Assembly: GCA_023413135.1 (NCBI GenBank)
Contig: JAEZQK010000001.1
Span: 22,491 to 86,490, forward strand
DNA from: Bacillota bacterium
Lineage (GTDB): Bacteria; Bacillota; Clostridia; Christensenellales; Aristaeellaceae
DNA length: 64,000 bases
Reading direction: 5' to 3'
How positions within the stretch are numbered: position 1 is the first letter of the stretch; the number at the start of each line of letters is the position of its first letter. A program made the position numbers and the translations under genes. Under the pieces are notes generated by a model. The model was not told where the DNA came from, made no database searches, and worked only from the letters and a program-made list of their open reading frames with translations. This document shows, one piece after another, positions 1-8,246 of this stretch.

Positions 1-3000
1 AAACGATATCTGCCAAAGCCGTGCAGCCGCTTATATTCAGGGATTCCAGCAGATTATTGTGGCAATAAAGATGCTTCAGTTTGGCAAGACCGCTTGCATC
101 CAGCGCGGTTAACTGATTGTTTTGGCAATCAATCGTTTCCAGCTTCGCGGACCTGCTCACATTCAAGGAAGCGAGCCGGTTATCATACGCTTGAAGATTG
201 CGCAGCTCGGGAAGATTGCTGGCGTCCAGGGTTGTGAGCCGGTTGTTTATGCAACTGAGATTTGCCAGCGCCGTGCAGCCGCTGATATTCAGCGATTCCA
301 GCAGATTGTTGTTGCAGGAAAGGCTCCACAGGTTGGCAGAGCCGCTCACGTCAAGCGATGTCAGTTGGTTGTTGGGACATACAAGCTGCTGTAAAGCCGT
401 ATTTGCGTTTATAACCAGGGAGGTCAGCCGGTTGTTTTCAGCGTATACCGTGCGTAGCGCGGCGGCGCCGCTTATGTTCAGCGAGGTTAGTTGGTTGTTA
501 TAGCAATGCAAGCCGGTCAAGGCCGAAAACCCGCTGACATCAAGATTGCCGGCAAGGGAGTAATTGGCCCAGCCGATATAGGTGACACGTCTTGGATTGC
601 CGTTGTTCCAAGTGACCTCTGACCATGTAGCGGGGTTGTTCGGGTTATAGCCCAATCGCTGGGCGTTCGTCTGGCCCCCGGAGGACTGGTTCAGGAAGGC
701 CCTGAGCTTGGCATAATCATTGTCATCGAAACCTTCCAGATGAACCGCGTCTGTAATTGTAATCAGGAGCGCCGCCGCATCGCCCACATCAAATTCGATG
801 GTCAATTCCAGGGCGCCAACAGGCTGGGAGGCCAGATATTCCTGCCGGATGTGCAGGAGGCCGTCTGTGATGAAGTAGCTTTCCGTCCCGATGGAAACTC
901 CGCCCGCTTTGATATCGGCTACCATGGTGGCATCGTTTAAGCTTATGCGGGTCCATATATCCACCGGGTTGAAAAGGTAAAAGGTCGCGGCGGCAGGATC
1001 GATGGTGGCGCTGACGGGCGGCGGTGGCGTGGTATCGGTGATGGTAATGGTAAGCGATGCCGGGCTGCCCGCGTCAAATTGAACGGAAAGCATCAGCCCG
1101 CTCCCCGACTGGGACGCCAAATACTCCTTTTTGATTGTCAGGGTGTTTCCGCTTACGCTGTAGTTTTCCGCACCGATGGAGGTTCCGCCCGCTTTGATGT
1201 CCGTTACCGCTGTGGCGCCGTTCCAGGTAATGGTGGTTGCCACATCCGCCTGGTTTTCCGGATTCTTGTCAAAGCTTCCGGAGGATGGATCGATGACGAC
1301 ATTCACCTCCGGGGGTGTGGTATCGGTGATGTCTATGTTCAACAACGCCGGGTCGCCAACGTCAAACTCGACGATCAGTGTCCACAAGCCTGTCGCCCAG
1401 GTTTGCAGATACTCCTTTTTGACCGTCAGGGTGTTATCGCTTAAGCTGTAGTTTTCCGTGCCGATGGAGGTTCCGACCACTGTAACGTCCGTTATCGCTG
1501 TGGCGTCGTTCCAGGTGATGGTTGCGGTAACATCAACAGGGGTGTACAGGTCGAAGGATGCGGTTTCCGGATCGATGGTGGCGCTTACCGGCGGCGGCGT
1601 GTTATCGATGATGTCTATGGAAAATTCCAGCGGGTCGCCCACGTCAAACGCTATGGTCAGATCAAGGGTGCCATCCGGCTGGGCGGCCAGATATTCCTTT
1701 TTGACCGTCAGGGTATTTCCGCTTACATCGTAGCTTTCCGTGCCGATGGAGGTTCCCCCCGCTGTAACGCCCGTTACCGCTGTGGCATCGTTCCAGGTGA
1801 TTACGGTCGTCACATCCGCCTGGTTTTCCGGGTTCTTGTCAAATTCCGCGTACGTATGATCAATCTCGGCGCCCATCGTGGAATCTGTGGTTTGTATAAG
1901 CAGTCCCGCCGGACTGCCTGCGTTGAACTCTATGGTTAACGTATAGTTCGACCAGGCCGGCAGGGAGGTCAAAAACTCTTTTTTGACCGTCAGGGTGTTC
2001 CCGCTGACAGAGTAGTTGTCCGTGCCGATGGAGGTTCCGCCCAGCTTGACATCGGCAACCGCCGAGGATTCGTTCCAGGTGATGGTGATCTGGGCATCCG
2101 CCTGATAGCGCGGGTTCATGTCAAAGGTGATGGATGCCGGATTGATCTGGGCGCCCATCGTGGTATTGGTGATGTTAATCATCAGCATCGCCGGGGCGCC
2201 CACGTCAAATCCCACGTTGAGCATCAGGGGGGGCACTTCCGGCTGGGATGCAAGAAATTCTTTTTTTATCGTCAGGATGTCGCCGGTCACGCTGTAGTAG
2301 TATGCGGCAATGGGCGTTCCAGACACGAGGTCGCCCGCCTTGAGCTCCGTTACCGAATGCGCGTCGTTCCACATAATGATGAACTGCATATCTGCCGGGG
2401 CGTTCTTGTCAAAGGTTCCGAACGGCGGGAGGAGCATGGCGTTATTCGGCGGCGTGGAATCATCAATGGCAATGGTCAGCGTGGCTGGCTCGCCTGTATT
2501 AAACTCGATGGAGAGCACAAGGCTGCCCTTGGGCTGGGTGGCCAGATATTCCTTTTTGATGGCCAGGGTGTTTCCGCTGATAGCGTAGCTGCCCGCGCCG
2601 ATGGAGGAGCCGTCGGCCGTGACGTCGGTGACCAACGAGGCGCTGTTCCAGGTGATGGCAGCAGTTACATCCGCCTGATAGATCGGGTTCTTGTCAAAAG
2701 CCCCGGTGGTGGGGCTGATGGTGGCGCTTACCGGCGTGTTATCGGTGATGGCAATGGTCAGCGTCGCTGAATCGCCCGCAGCAAATTCGATGGTAAGCGT
2801 AAGGGCGCCCTCCGGCTGGGAGGCCAAATAGCCCTGCTTGATTGTCAGGGTGGTTCCGTCTACTTCATAGTTTCCCGTGCCGATGGAGGAACCGCCGGCC
2901 GTGACGTCTGTTACAGATTCGGCGTCGTTCAAGGTAATGGCAACAGCAACATCATGCGGGTCGTATTTATCAAATTCCGCCGACGTTGGGCTGATGGTGG

Positions 3001-3370
3001 CGCTCACCGGCGTGGAATCTTCAATGGTAATGGTCAGCGTCGCCGAATCGCCCACAGCAAATTCGATGGTAAGTACAAGGCTGCCCTCTGGCTGGGAGGC
3101 CAGATATCCCTGCTTGATTGTCAGGGTGGTTCTGTCTACTTCATAGTTTCCCGTCCCGATGGACGTTCCACCCGCCGTGACGCCTGTTACGGATTCGGCG
3201 TTGTTCAAGGTAATGGCAACAGCAACATTATGCGGGTCGTATTTATCAAATTCCGCCGACGTTGGGCTGATGGTGGCGCTCACCGGCTCGGATAATGCAC
3301 GCTGTGGCAGCATCCCCAGCACCATTATTGCCACCAGCATAACCGACAGGAATTTTCTCGCCGCTTTCAT
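1..3370 (-). CDS. Giant secreted surface protein, nine X2-type Ig-like repeats plus leucine-rich repeats (3' end outside window)
   Basis: An uninterrupted minus-strand frame runs from ATG at 3370 to the window edge (about 1,123 codons, no stop), so the protein is truncated only by the window. GGAAGGAG lies 6-13 bases before the ATG. Residues 1-26 are a signal peptide (MKAARKFLSV start, hydrophobic core, cleavage near ALS-E). Residues about 28-870 are nine tandem repeats of 92-97 residues, each with the pattern SATISP..A.FDKN, ITWN, GGTSIGT.NY, TLTIKKEYL, LTIEF..G; this matches the X2 / CBM_X2 Ig-like family. A linker with a tryptophan-rich cap (about 877-950) leads into bacterial leucine-rich repeats of about 21 residues (LTSLDVSG, L.CNNN). 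The likely role is adhesion or glycan binding at the cell surface; any wall anchor lies beyond the window. The repeat spacings I measured keep one frame throughout. Function is inferred from domains only. Confidence 0.9.
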   Translation of the reverse strand, partial: MKAARKFLSVMLVAIMVLGMLPQRALSEPVSATISPTSAEFDKYDPHNVAVAITLNNAESVTGVTAGGTSIGTGNYEVDRTTLTIKQGYLASQPEGSLVLTIEFAVGDSATLTITIEDSTPVSATISPTSAEFDKYDPHDVAVAITLNDAESVTDVTAGGSSIGTGNYEVDGTTLTIKQGYLASQPEGALTLTIEFAAGDSATLTIAITDNTPVSATISPTTGAFDKNPIYQADVTAAITWNSASLVTDVTADGSSIGAGSYAISGNTLAIKKEYLATQPKGSLVLSIEFNTGEPATLTIAIDDSTPPNNAMLLPPFGTFDKNAPADMQFIIMWNDAHSVTELKAGDLVSGTPIAAYYYSVTGDILTIKKEFLASQPEVPPLMLNVGFDVGAPAMLMINITNTTMGAQINPASITFDMNPRYQADAQITITWNESSAVADVKLGGTSIGTDNYSVSGNTLTVKKEFLTSLPAWSNYTLTIEFNAGSPAGLLIQTTDSTMGAEIDHTYAEFDKNPENQADVTTVITWNDATAVTGVTAGGTSIGTESYDVSGNTLTVKKEYLAAQPDGTLDLTIAFDVGDPLEFSIDIIDNTPPPVSATIDPETASFDLYTPVDVTATITWNDATAITDVTVVGTSIGTENYSLSDNTLTVKKEYLQTWATGLWTLIVEFDVGDPALLNIDITDTTPPEVNVVIDPSSGSFDKNPENQADVATTITWNGATAVTDIKAGGTSIGAENYSVSGNTLTIKKEYLASQSGSGLMLSVQFDAGSPASLTITITDTTPPPPVSATIDPAAATFYLFNPVDIWTRISLNDATMVADIKAGGVSIGTESYFITDGLLHIRQEYLASQPVGALELTIEFDVGDAAALLITITDAVHLEGFDDNDYAKLRAFLNQSSGGQTNAQRLGYNPNNPATWSEVTWNNGNPRRVTYIGWANYSLAGNLDVSGFSALTGLHCYNNQLTSLNISGAAALRTVYAENNRLTSLVINANTALQQLVCPNNQLTSLDVSGSANLWSLSCNNNLLESLNISGCTALANLSCINNRLTTLDASNLPELRNLQAYDNRLASLNVSRSAKLETIDCQNNQLTALDASGLAKLKHLYCHNNLLESLNISGCTALADIV
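745..3290 (-). repeat. Nine tandem in-frame X2-type repeats
   Basis: The repeat unit recurs every 276-291 bases. The FDKN/FDKY codons or the preceding linker recur at 276, 276, 285, 288, 282, 288, 282 and 291 base intervals, all multiples of three. The first two units are nearly identical at DNA level, which suggests recent duplication; the middle units are more diverged. Confidence 0.85.
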
Positions 3371-3580
3371 TCTTTTGCTCCTTCCCTGCACAGAAAAAAG
3401 GCATGCAGGTCCATATTGCATATTGGATTTGGGCTTATTGTATTTCTTCCTGAAAGATCGCGCATTGACGATTTTTCGATTTTTGGCGAAAAAAAAAGAA
3501 AAACTTTGTTTTGTCAAAGCTTCAACGCAGGGCGGGGGCGTTATAATGAACAGTGAACAGTATAATACCAAATCAAAACT
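3371..3580. other. Intergenic region between surface protein and AraC gene
   Basis: This holds the ribosome binding site of the surface-protein gene and an A-rich run near 3489-3503. No convincing -35/-10 pair was found for the minus-strand gene. From 3565 rightward the sequence belongs to the dispersed repeat annotated at 3565-3770. Confidence 0.5.
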
Positions 3581-3770
3581 TTAGCGCATTGTTGCCGGCA
3601 TCATTGGGAATGAACCATACCATCTTCTCAAGATAAACGTAGGGCGGGGGCGGGCGTTCGCCGTATGCACCGGGGCATTACAACCTGGCCTGTGAACACA
3701 CAGATGCGCGGGGAACGACGGCGGGAGCAAGCCCCCGCCCTGCGGAGTTTCCGGCGGAAGTATGCCCGCC
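3565..3770 (+). repeat. MITE-like element, family 1, copy A
   Basis: It begins with ATACCAAATCAAAAC, followed by TTGTTGCCGGCATCAT, then a G-rich arm (GGGCGGGGGCGGGCGTTCGCC) and, after a spacer, the matching arm CGGCGGGAGCAAGCC. The same modules occur at 8247, 38993 and 63655. The right boundary is approximate. It overlaps the 3' end of the AraC gene and encodes its extra tail. Confidence 0.75.
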
Positions 3771-4675
3771 TCGCTCAGGGGCAGCTGAGTATACTTCGTC
3801 TGCGCGGCCAGCGTTATTTCGTCCGCCCGGTACAGCCGCCTGAATTCTGAGGGGGTGTGATGGAAGAACTGCTTGAAGTGCTTTATCAGGTACTTGACGT
3901 CGGAAAACCCGCAGCCCAGAGCAATATCCACGATCCGCTCCTGCGTACTCAAAAGCATCTTTGCCGCGGCTTCGCACTTGCCATAATACAAAAGCTCCTG
4001 AAAGGTCTGCCCAAAGGTTTCTTTGATATTATAGGATAAATGGGACAAGGTGACATCGATTGTCGCAAGCATGTCTTTTAAGCCGATCTTCATATTCTGC
4101 GCGTTGCTTACGCTTTGCGCCATCTGCCGGAACCGTTCCACGCGCCTGTCATCCAGCGGAGCCGTTCCGAATCCCCAGCGCAGCAAGTCAAAATGGTACA
4201 GGATATGGCCAAGCATATCCTTCAGGAGCGACTCTACCGCTTCCCCGTCCGGCATTTTAGGCGCGGCATTCAGCATGCTTATGAGCCGTGCGATATACTC
4301 CTTTAACTCCCGGTATCTTTCCGGCGTTTGCTTTTCATGGTAGGGGGAGCAGCAATACAGGAACAGATACCGGCTGTCGGGCAGGACGCGCTTTACAAAG
4401 CCGGGTGATATATATATGTGAAGGATTTTGTTGCCCTCTTCGCTTTTGCGTATGCTATGCAGTTCATCCATGTTGACGATGGCGATATCGTTCTCGCGCA
4501 GCAGGTGGCTTTCATTCCCAAGCACGACGTTGACCGAACCCTGCAGGACCTTTACGATCTCAAGGGCGTCATGCCAGTGGTAGGGATATTGCTCCACACT
4601 AAGAACACACGCTTTTACAGGCACCGTGTGGGGAAAATCGATCATTTCAGGGCGCATCGGTTCACCGTTTATCAT
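3581..4675 (-). CDS. AraC-family transcriptional regulator with cupin N-domain and repeat-derived C-terminal tail
   Basis: 364 residues. The ATG at 4675 overlaps the TAA of the upstream efflux gene by one base (TAATG) and has GGAG before it; the same frame stays open up to 5116 but has no credible start there. Residues about 25-110 are a cupin-type ligand-binding domain (PYHWHDALEIV). The last third carries two helix-turn-helix motifs: one near TIDVTLSHLSYNIKE, the other in IVDIALGCGFSDVKY, followed by the family signature HHTPSEFRRLYR. AraC proteins usually end there. Here another ~80 residues (PQGGGLLPPS, ARPRPTF) are encoded by the dispersed repeat, so the tail is probably non-functional. 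Being translationally coupled to the SMR gene, it may regulate that gene. Confidence 0.85.
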   Translation of the reverse strand: MINGEPMRPEMIDFPHTVPVKACVLSVEQYPYHWHDALEIVKVLQGSVNVVLGNESHLLRENDIAIVNMDELHSIRKSEEGNKILHIYISPGFVKRVLPDSRYLFLYCCSPYHEKQTPERYRELKEYIARLISMLNAAPKMPDGEAVESLLKDMLGHILYHFDLLRWGFGTAPLDDRRVERFRQMAQSVSNAQNMKIGLKDMLATIDVTLSHLSYNIKETFGQTFQELLYYGKCEAAAKMLLSTQERIVDIALGCGFSDVKYLIKHFKQFFHHTPSEFRRLYRADEITLAAQTKYTQLPLSEAGILPPETPQGGGLLPPSFPAHLCVHRPGCNAPVHTANARPRPTFILRRWYGSFPMMPATMR

Positions 4676-5004
4676 TATCGCGTCACTCCGGTGAGATTGA
4701 GCATAACGATCCCCGCGACGATCATGGTGATCGCAATGATCTTGACGGCGCTCATCTGCTCCTTGAAGAAAAAGTATCCGATGAGCGCAACGCAGGCCGT
4801 TCCCACTGCCGACCAAACCGTATACGCCACGCTGACGCTCATCTTTTTTAATGCCAGCGAGAAAAAGGGAAATGTCAATATATAGAATATCCCAACCAGT
4901 ATCGACGGGACAAGCTTCGTAAAGCCGTCGGAAAGCTTCAGGAAGGTTGTCCCCAAGACTTCGCATGCGATTGCCAGAGTCAAATACAGCCAATAGATCA
5001 GCAT
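4675..5004 (-). CDS. Small multidrug resistance (SMR) efflux protein, EmrE/QacC type
   Basis: 109 residues, the usual SMR length, with four hydrophobic helices. The essential membrane glutamate is present in helix 1 (ACEVLGTTFLK) and the family signature AYTVWSAVG is in helix 3. SMR proteins work as dimers that exchange protons for cationic drugs or guanidinium compounds across the inner membrane. The ATG at 5004 follows AGGGGAG. It is the first gene of a two-gene unit with the AraC regulator, behind a strong promoter at 5075-5103. Substrate cannot be read from sequence: guanidinium export and quaternary-amine export are both possible. Confidence 0.9.
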   Translation of the reverse strand: MLIYWLYLTLAIACEVLGTTFLKLSDGFTKLVPSILVGIFYILTFPFFSLALKKMSVSVAYTVWSAVGTACVALIGYFFFKEQMSAVKIIAITMIVAGIVMLNLTGVTR

Positions 5005-5074
5005 CCGGCTCCCCTTTTCCTGTTTTTTTCCCGGTCAGATAATCTGCCAAGCTTCGCTCATTTTGTGCTTTTTC

Positions 5075-5103
5075 ATTATACTTTCCTAACCAGTATACTG
5101 CAA
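5075..5103 (-). promoter_or_regulatory. Sigma-A-type promoter of SMR-araC
   Basis: On the minus strand, TTGCAG, a 17-base spacer, and TATAAT; it ends about 70 bases before the SMR start. Confidence 0.8.
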
Positions 5104-5203
5104 GACTTTCATCCACTACAAACAGGCATAGGCTTCAGGGGTAGCTTTTTTGTTTTCTCGAAGTGGAATATATCAAAAATAAAATTCTTTTTGTAAAATA
5201 TAA

Positions 5204-5232
5204 TTGACATTATGTCAGGGATATGTTATGCT
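5204..5232 (+). promoter_or_regulatory. Promoter with overlapping operator for XRE gene
   Basis: TTGACA (5204-5209), 17-base spacer, TATGCT (5227-5232). A perfect inverted repeat TGACATTATGTCA (5205-5217) overlaps the -35 box and is well placed for autorepression by the XRE protein encoded next. Confidence 0.8.
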
Positions 5233-5267
5233 TTGGCTGTAAACACAGGCGAAAGGAGGTAATGGTC

Positions 5268-5480
5268 ATGGGCAAGAACCTTCGCCTGAAGGCGGCCAGG
5301 GCAGCAAGGGATATGTCACAGAAGGATGTGGCGGAGGCGGTGGGTGTGACGAGGCAAACCATCAACGCCATCGAAAACGGGGATTACAACCCCACCATCA
5401 ACCTGTGCATTGCCATATGCAAAGCCTTGGGGAAAAGCCTGGATGATTTGTTTTGGGAGGAGGATGTACATGAATCTTGA
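5268..5480 (+). CDS. Small XRE-family transcriptional repressor
   Basis: 70 residues, almost entirely one helix-turn-helix domain (MSQKDVAEAVGVTRQTINAIE). It resembles the stand-alone regulators of about 65-70 residues common in Bacillota, which usually repress themselves and a membrane-protein partner. The start chosen is the second ATG (5268), which lies 7 bases after AGGAGGT; the ATG at 5262 is too close to that site. The next gene starts inside this one (11-base overlap), so the two are translationally coupled. Confidence 0.85.
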   Translation: MGKNLRLKAARAARDMSQKDVAEAVGVTRQTINAIENGDYNPTINLCIAICKALGKSLDDLFWEEDVHES

Positions 5481-5934
5481 TAAACACGGGTTGGATGAAA
5501 GGCAGCGGGCACACCGCGACCGCATCGGCAATCAATGCTTTATGCTATTGCTCTATGGGATATTGATCGATACGGCACTTCATGGGGCGGGCATTAGATG
5601 GCTTCCTTATCCGGCCAATATGATAGCGCTGCTCACCGTGTGCGCCGGCATTTACGAGGTGCGGATCATACGGGGCAACGCCTATCTCCCGCCAGGGGAA
5701 AGCGGCCCCCGCAGGCGGCGAAAGACCATCATCCTGGCGGCATTCTCTGTGACGGTGGCCGCGGTGGCGGCGGTCATAGTAGTCAGGAGCGGCGCGCTGC
5801 CTGCTCAAGAGGCAACGGCGGGTGGAGACAATTCCGCGACGGTATTGTTCATCATCTCGGCGGTGAGTTTGATCATCGCCCTTGTGGCCGGGTTGATCCA
5901 GCATAGGCGAGACAAGGAAAGAGATGAGGAATAG
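5470..5934 (+). CDS. Membrane protein partner of XRE regulator (DUF6773-like)
   Basis: 154 residues. The sequence begins MNLDKHGLDERQ, then has hydrophobic helices near residues 25-40, 49-62, 81-100 and 122-140, with a basic loop (RRRRKT) between pairs. The DERQ start and the pairing with a tiny XRE regulator resemble the DUF6773/DUF3796-type partner proteins of Bacillota. No enzymatic motif is visible. The start at 5470 overlaps the XRE stop region. Function unknown; family placement is tentative. Confidence 0.7.
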   Translation: MNLDKHGLDERQRAHRDRIGNQCFMLLLYGILIDTALHGAGIRWLPYPANMIALLTVCAGIYEVRIIRGNAYLPPGESGPRRRRKTIILAAFSVTVAAVAAVIVVRSGALPAQEATAGGDNSATVLFIISAVSLIIALVAGLIQHRRDKERDEE

Positions 5935-6030
5935 CTGGCACAATTGCAAAACCTTTTCCAAAAACTCTCTTTTGCCCTCCGTTTTTTCCATAAGTGTGAT
6001 ATACTCATGGATAACGGAGGGATATGATTT

Positions 6031-6900
6031 ATGATAAGAAGGTTTGTATTCCTGCTGCTGGCTATATGCCTGGTGATTCCCGCGGCCAGCGCTCAGGAAG
6101 CAGATAGGGCTTTGCAGCTTGAAATGCATCCGGGGGAGACCATGGCGGCACCGGCGGCGGATCAGTGGGAATCTGCCGATGATCAGGTGGCCACGGTGGA
6201 TGAAGAGGGGAACATCACCGCCCTTGGGGAAGGGAACTGTGAAATTTTGTTGACGACGGGGGGAACAATCACTTCCTATGCTTTGACTGTGGATGAGGAT
6301 GTGCCTACGGAGCTGATGAAGAAGGCCATTGCCATCGCGGAAAACGAATTCGTCACCCTGGATCTGAAAGGCATCAAGCGGGCCAACAAGTATACCAAAT
6401 GGTATACCGGCAAGGACGGCGTGGCCTTCGGCTGGTGCGGCGCTTTTGTAGGCTGGTGCTTTGAGGAAGCCGGTGTGCCCATGTCCCGGGTAGGGAATGC
6501 GGAAAAGGTAGCTGATGAATTAACCTATGCCATCAGCGAGGCCGGTGTGGGGAAAATATTGAAAGGCTATCAGGCGATGGAGCGCTTAACCAGTATCCCA
6601 AGGCCGGGCTATATGGTCATCTACAGCGTGACGAAAAAATCCTATAACAACATCCATACCGGGCTGGTGGTGGATGTAGAGGATTTGGGGGACGGCCGCT
6701 ATCTGTTGACCACCATTGAGGGCAACGTGTCCAGCCGGGTCAAAAAGTACCAATACTACTACGACAGCTCGGAGGAAGCAGCGCAAAAGCAGAAGAATAT
6801 GGAGCCCCTGCCCGAGGAAATGCAGGTGGACGAGAAGATATCCTACAAGCTGCACTCCAAGGACTGGTTCGTAAAAGTCTTTTGCCAGACGTATAAGTAA
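6031..6900 (+). CDS. Secreted CHAP-domain hydrolase with short bacterial Ig-like segment
   Basis: 289 residues. Signal peptide at 1-21 (cleavage near ASA-QE). Residues about 45-90 look like a Big2-type Ig-like segment (ATVDEEGNITALGEG). The CHAP domain follows, with the catalytic cysteine in GWCGAFVGWC, the histidine in NNIHTGLVV and an acidic residue in TTIEGNV. CHAP proteins are amidases or endopeptidases of peptidoglycan, so a role in wall turnover outside the membrane is likely. The ATG at 6031 lies about 9 bases after GGAGGG; an ATG at 6024 is out of frame. Single gene followed by a strong terminator. Confidence 0.85.
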   Translation: MIRRFVFLLLAICLVIPAASAQEADRALQLEMHPGETMAAPAADQWESADDQVATVDEEGNITALGEGNCEILLTTGGTITSYALTVDEDVPTELMKKAIAIAENEFVTLDLKGIKRANKYTKWYTGKDGVAFGWCGAFVGWCFEEAGVPMSRVGNAEKVADELTYAISEAGVGKILKGYQAMERLTSIPRPGYMVIYSVTKKSYNNIHTGLVVDVEDLGDGRYLLTTIEGNVSSRVKKYQYYYDSSEEAAQKQKNMEPLPEEMQVDEKISYKLHSKDWFVKVFCQTYK

Positions 6901-6910
6901 TCAATAGAGA

Positions 6911-6951
6911 AACAGGCCGGAGGCATTGAAATACCTCCGGCCTGTTTTTTT
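6911..6951 (+). terminator. Rho-independent terminator of CHAP gene
   Basis: A perfect 13-base stem (AACAGGCCGGAGG with CCTCCGGCCTGTT), a 10-base loop and a run of seven T. Confidence 0.93.
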
Positions 6952-6998
6952 GCAGCAAAAATGCTCCCGGCCTTGGCCGGTAAGGTGATACGATGGAT

Positions 6999-7262
6999 TC
7001 ATTCTGCAAAATTGCTGTCCAGCAGCCGGACGATGGCGTCCACGGCCCGCTGTTCATCCTCTCCGTCCGCCACCAGATAAAGCTTTCCGTCAATGGCTGT
7101 GCCCAGGGATAAAAGGCCCAGCATGCTCTTGGCATTGATGACCTTGCTGTGATGCTCGATCATGATGCGAGCGTCGAAGCGGCTGGCCACCTGTACGAGC
7201 TGGGCCGCGGTGCGGCGCTGCAATGCCTCCCGGCCGGGCAGGGCGACTTCTCTTCGTATCAT
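6999..7262 (-). CDS. crh: HPr-like protein with Gln at the phosphorylatable His position (Crh)
   Basis: 87 residues, full HPr fold length. The active-site segment normally reading GLHARPA here reads ALQRRTA, so His15 is Gln, while the regulatory serine is kept in NAKSMLGLLSLG. The same combination (Gln15, Ser46) defines Crh of Bacillus, which cannot carry PTS phosphate but is phosphorylated by HPr kinase and acts with CcpA in carbon catabolite control. Its start overlaps the whiA stop by four bases (ATGA), and whiA-crh adjacency also matches Bacillus. It is the last gene of murB-rapZ-whiA-crh. Confidence 0.9.
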   Translation of the reverse strand: MIRREVALPGREALQRRTAAQLVQVASRFDARIMIEHHSKVINAKSMLGLLSLGTAIDGKLYLVADGEDEQRAVDAIVRLLDSNFAE

Positions 7263-8221
7263 GGTTCATCCTCCTTATGTGTTTCCAGCGCCTGCGAGAG
7301 TTCTACGATCCTGCGCAGACGGTGATTGACGCCGGATTTGCCAAGGGGCGGGTCCAGCATTTCGCCCAGCTGCGAAAGCGTGGCTTCCGGTTGAGAAAGC
7401 CTCAGCCGCGCTACCTGCTGGAGGGAAGGAGGGAGCGTACCCAGTCCTTTGGATAGGGACAGCGCCCGGATGGCTTCGATCTGACGGCGGGAAGCATCCA
7501 GTTGCTTTTCCATGTTGGAGGTGTCGCAATTCATCATGCGGTTGACATAATTCATCACATTTTTGTGGATACGGGTATTTTCCAGGGACAACAGCGCCTG
7601 ATGCGCCCCCATCAGCCCCAGTGCAGATACAATCTGCTCGCTCTCTTTCAAGTATACCACAATTGTGCCCTTTCGGGCCATCTGTTTGGCTGGAAGACCG
7701 GATTTTTCCATCATGCGGATCAAAGCAGCCGCAAGATTCGCTTCACCGGCCACAATTTCAAAATGGTATCCCTTTTCCGGGCTGGTAATGGAGCCTGCCC
7801 CCAGGAATGCGCCACGCAAAAAGGACTTGCGGCAGCATTGCCGAAGGGCTGCGTTCCTGGGCGAGGTGCGCACCAAATGCAGCGCGCCGTCCTCGCCGGC
7901 GGCCATCATGCCAAAGGCCGTTAAGAGCTTTTGCGCATCCTCCGTTTCCAATGTCAAAACACTGCTGCGCTGGCCGCCCAGGCGGCTGTGGCGTATGAAA
8001 TGCAGCGATGGGGTGATGGAAAGGAGCGTGCGCAAAAGTAAAAAGATACGCCTGGCCAGCCCGGCGTTTTCCACCCGGAAGGTAAGGCGCACCTGCCCGC
8101 CCCCCCTTAGTGAAAGGGAAGCGGATGTCTGCAAAAGCGCGCTCAATTCGCTGAGCATGCAGCAGGGCTTCCCAAAGGGAAGCCGCACCAGCTCATCCTT
8201 GGCGATGGAGGAAAAAGACAA
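7259..8221 (-). CDS. whiA: DNA-binding protein WhiA
   Basis: 320 residues. N-terminal degenerate LAGLIDADG-like domain (begins SFSSIAKDELVRLP; RGAFLGAGSITSP mid-protein) and a C-terminal helix-turn-helix (SQPEATLSQLGEML followed by GKSGVNHRLRR). WhiA is a conserved regulator of division and chromosome segregation in Gram-positive bacteria. The true start is TTG at 8221, which follows AAGGAGG by 5 bases and gives the canonical SFSS N-terminus. The frame is open up to 8290, but that extension lies in a dispersed repeat. The protein normally sits downstream of yvcK, which is absent here. Confidence 0.95.
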   Translation of the reverse strand: MSFSSIAKDELVRLPFGKPCCMLSELSALLQTSASLSLRGGGQVRLTFRVENAGLARRIFLLLRTLLSITPSLHFIRHSRLGGQRSSVLTLETEDAQKLLTAFGMMAAGEDGALHLVRTSPRNAALRQCCRKSFLRGAFLGAGSITSPEKGYHFEIVAGEANLAAALIRMMEKSGLPAKQMARKGTIVVYLKESEQIVSALGLMGAHQALLSLENTRIHKNVMNYVNRMMNCDTSNMEKQLDASRRQIEAIRALSLSKGLGTLPPSLQQVARLRLSQPEATLSQLGEMLDPPLGKSGVNHRLRRIVELSQALETHKEDEP

Positions 8222-8246
8222 GATGCCCTCCTTAACAGGTCCCGAA

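Noticed and set aside
3371..3580. Promoter TTGACA-like box on the minus strand near 3508
   Set aside because: TTTGACAAA is present, but no -10 box lies 16-18 bases downstream.
122..3584. A series of plus-strand frames of 60-140 codons
   Set aside because: They are antisense shadows of the minus-strand repeat protein, repeat with its period, and lack ribosome sites.
4676..5116. Longer N-terminus for the AraC regulator (frame open to 5116)
   Set aside because: It would overlap the whole SMR gene in another frame; the residues are low-complexity and there is no ribosome site. The ATG at 4675 is coupled to the SMR stop.
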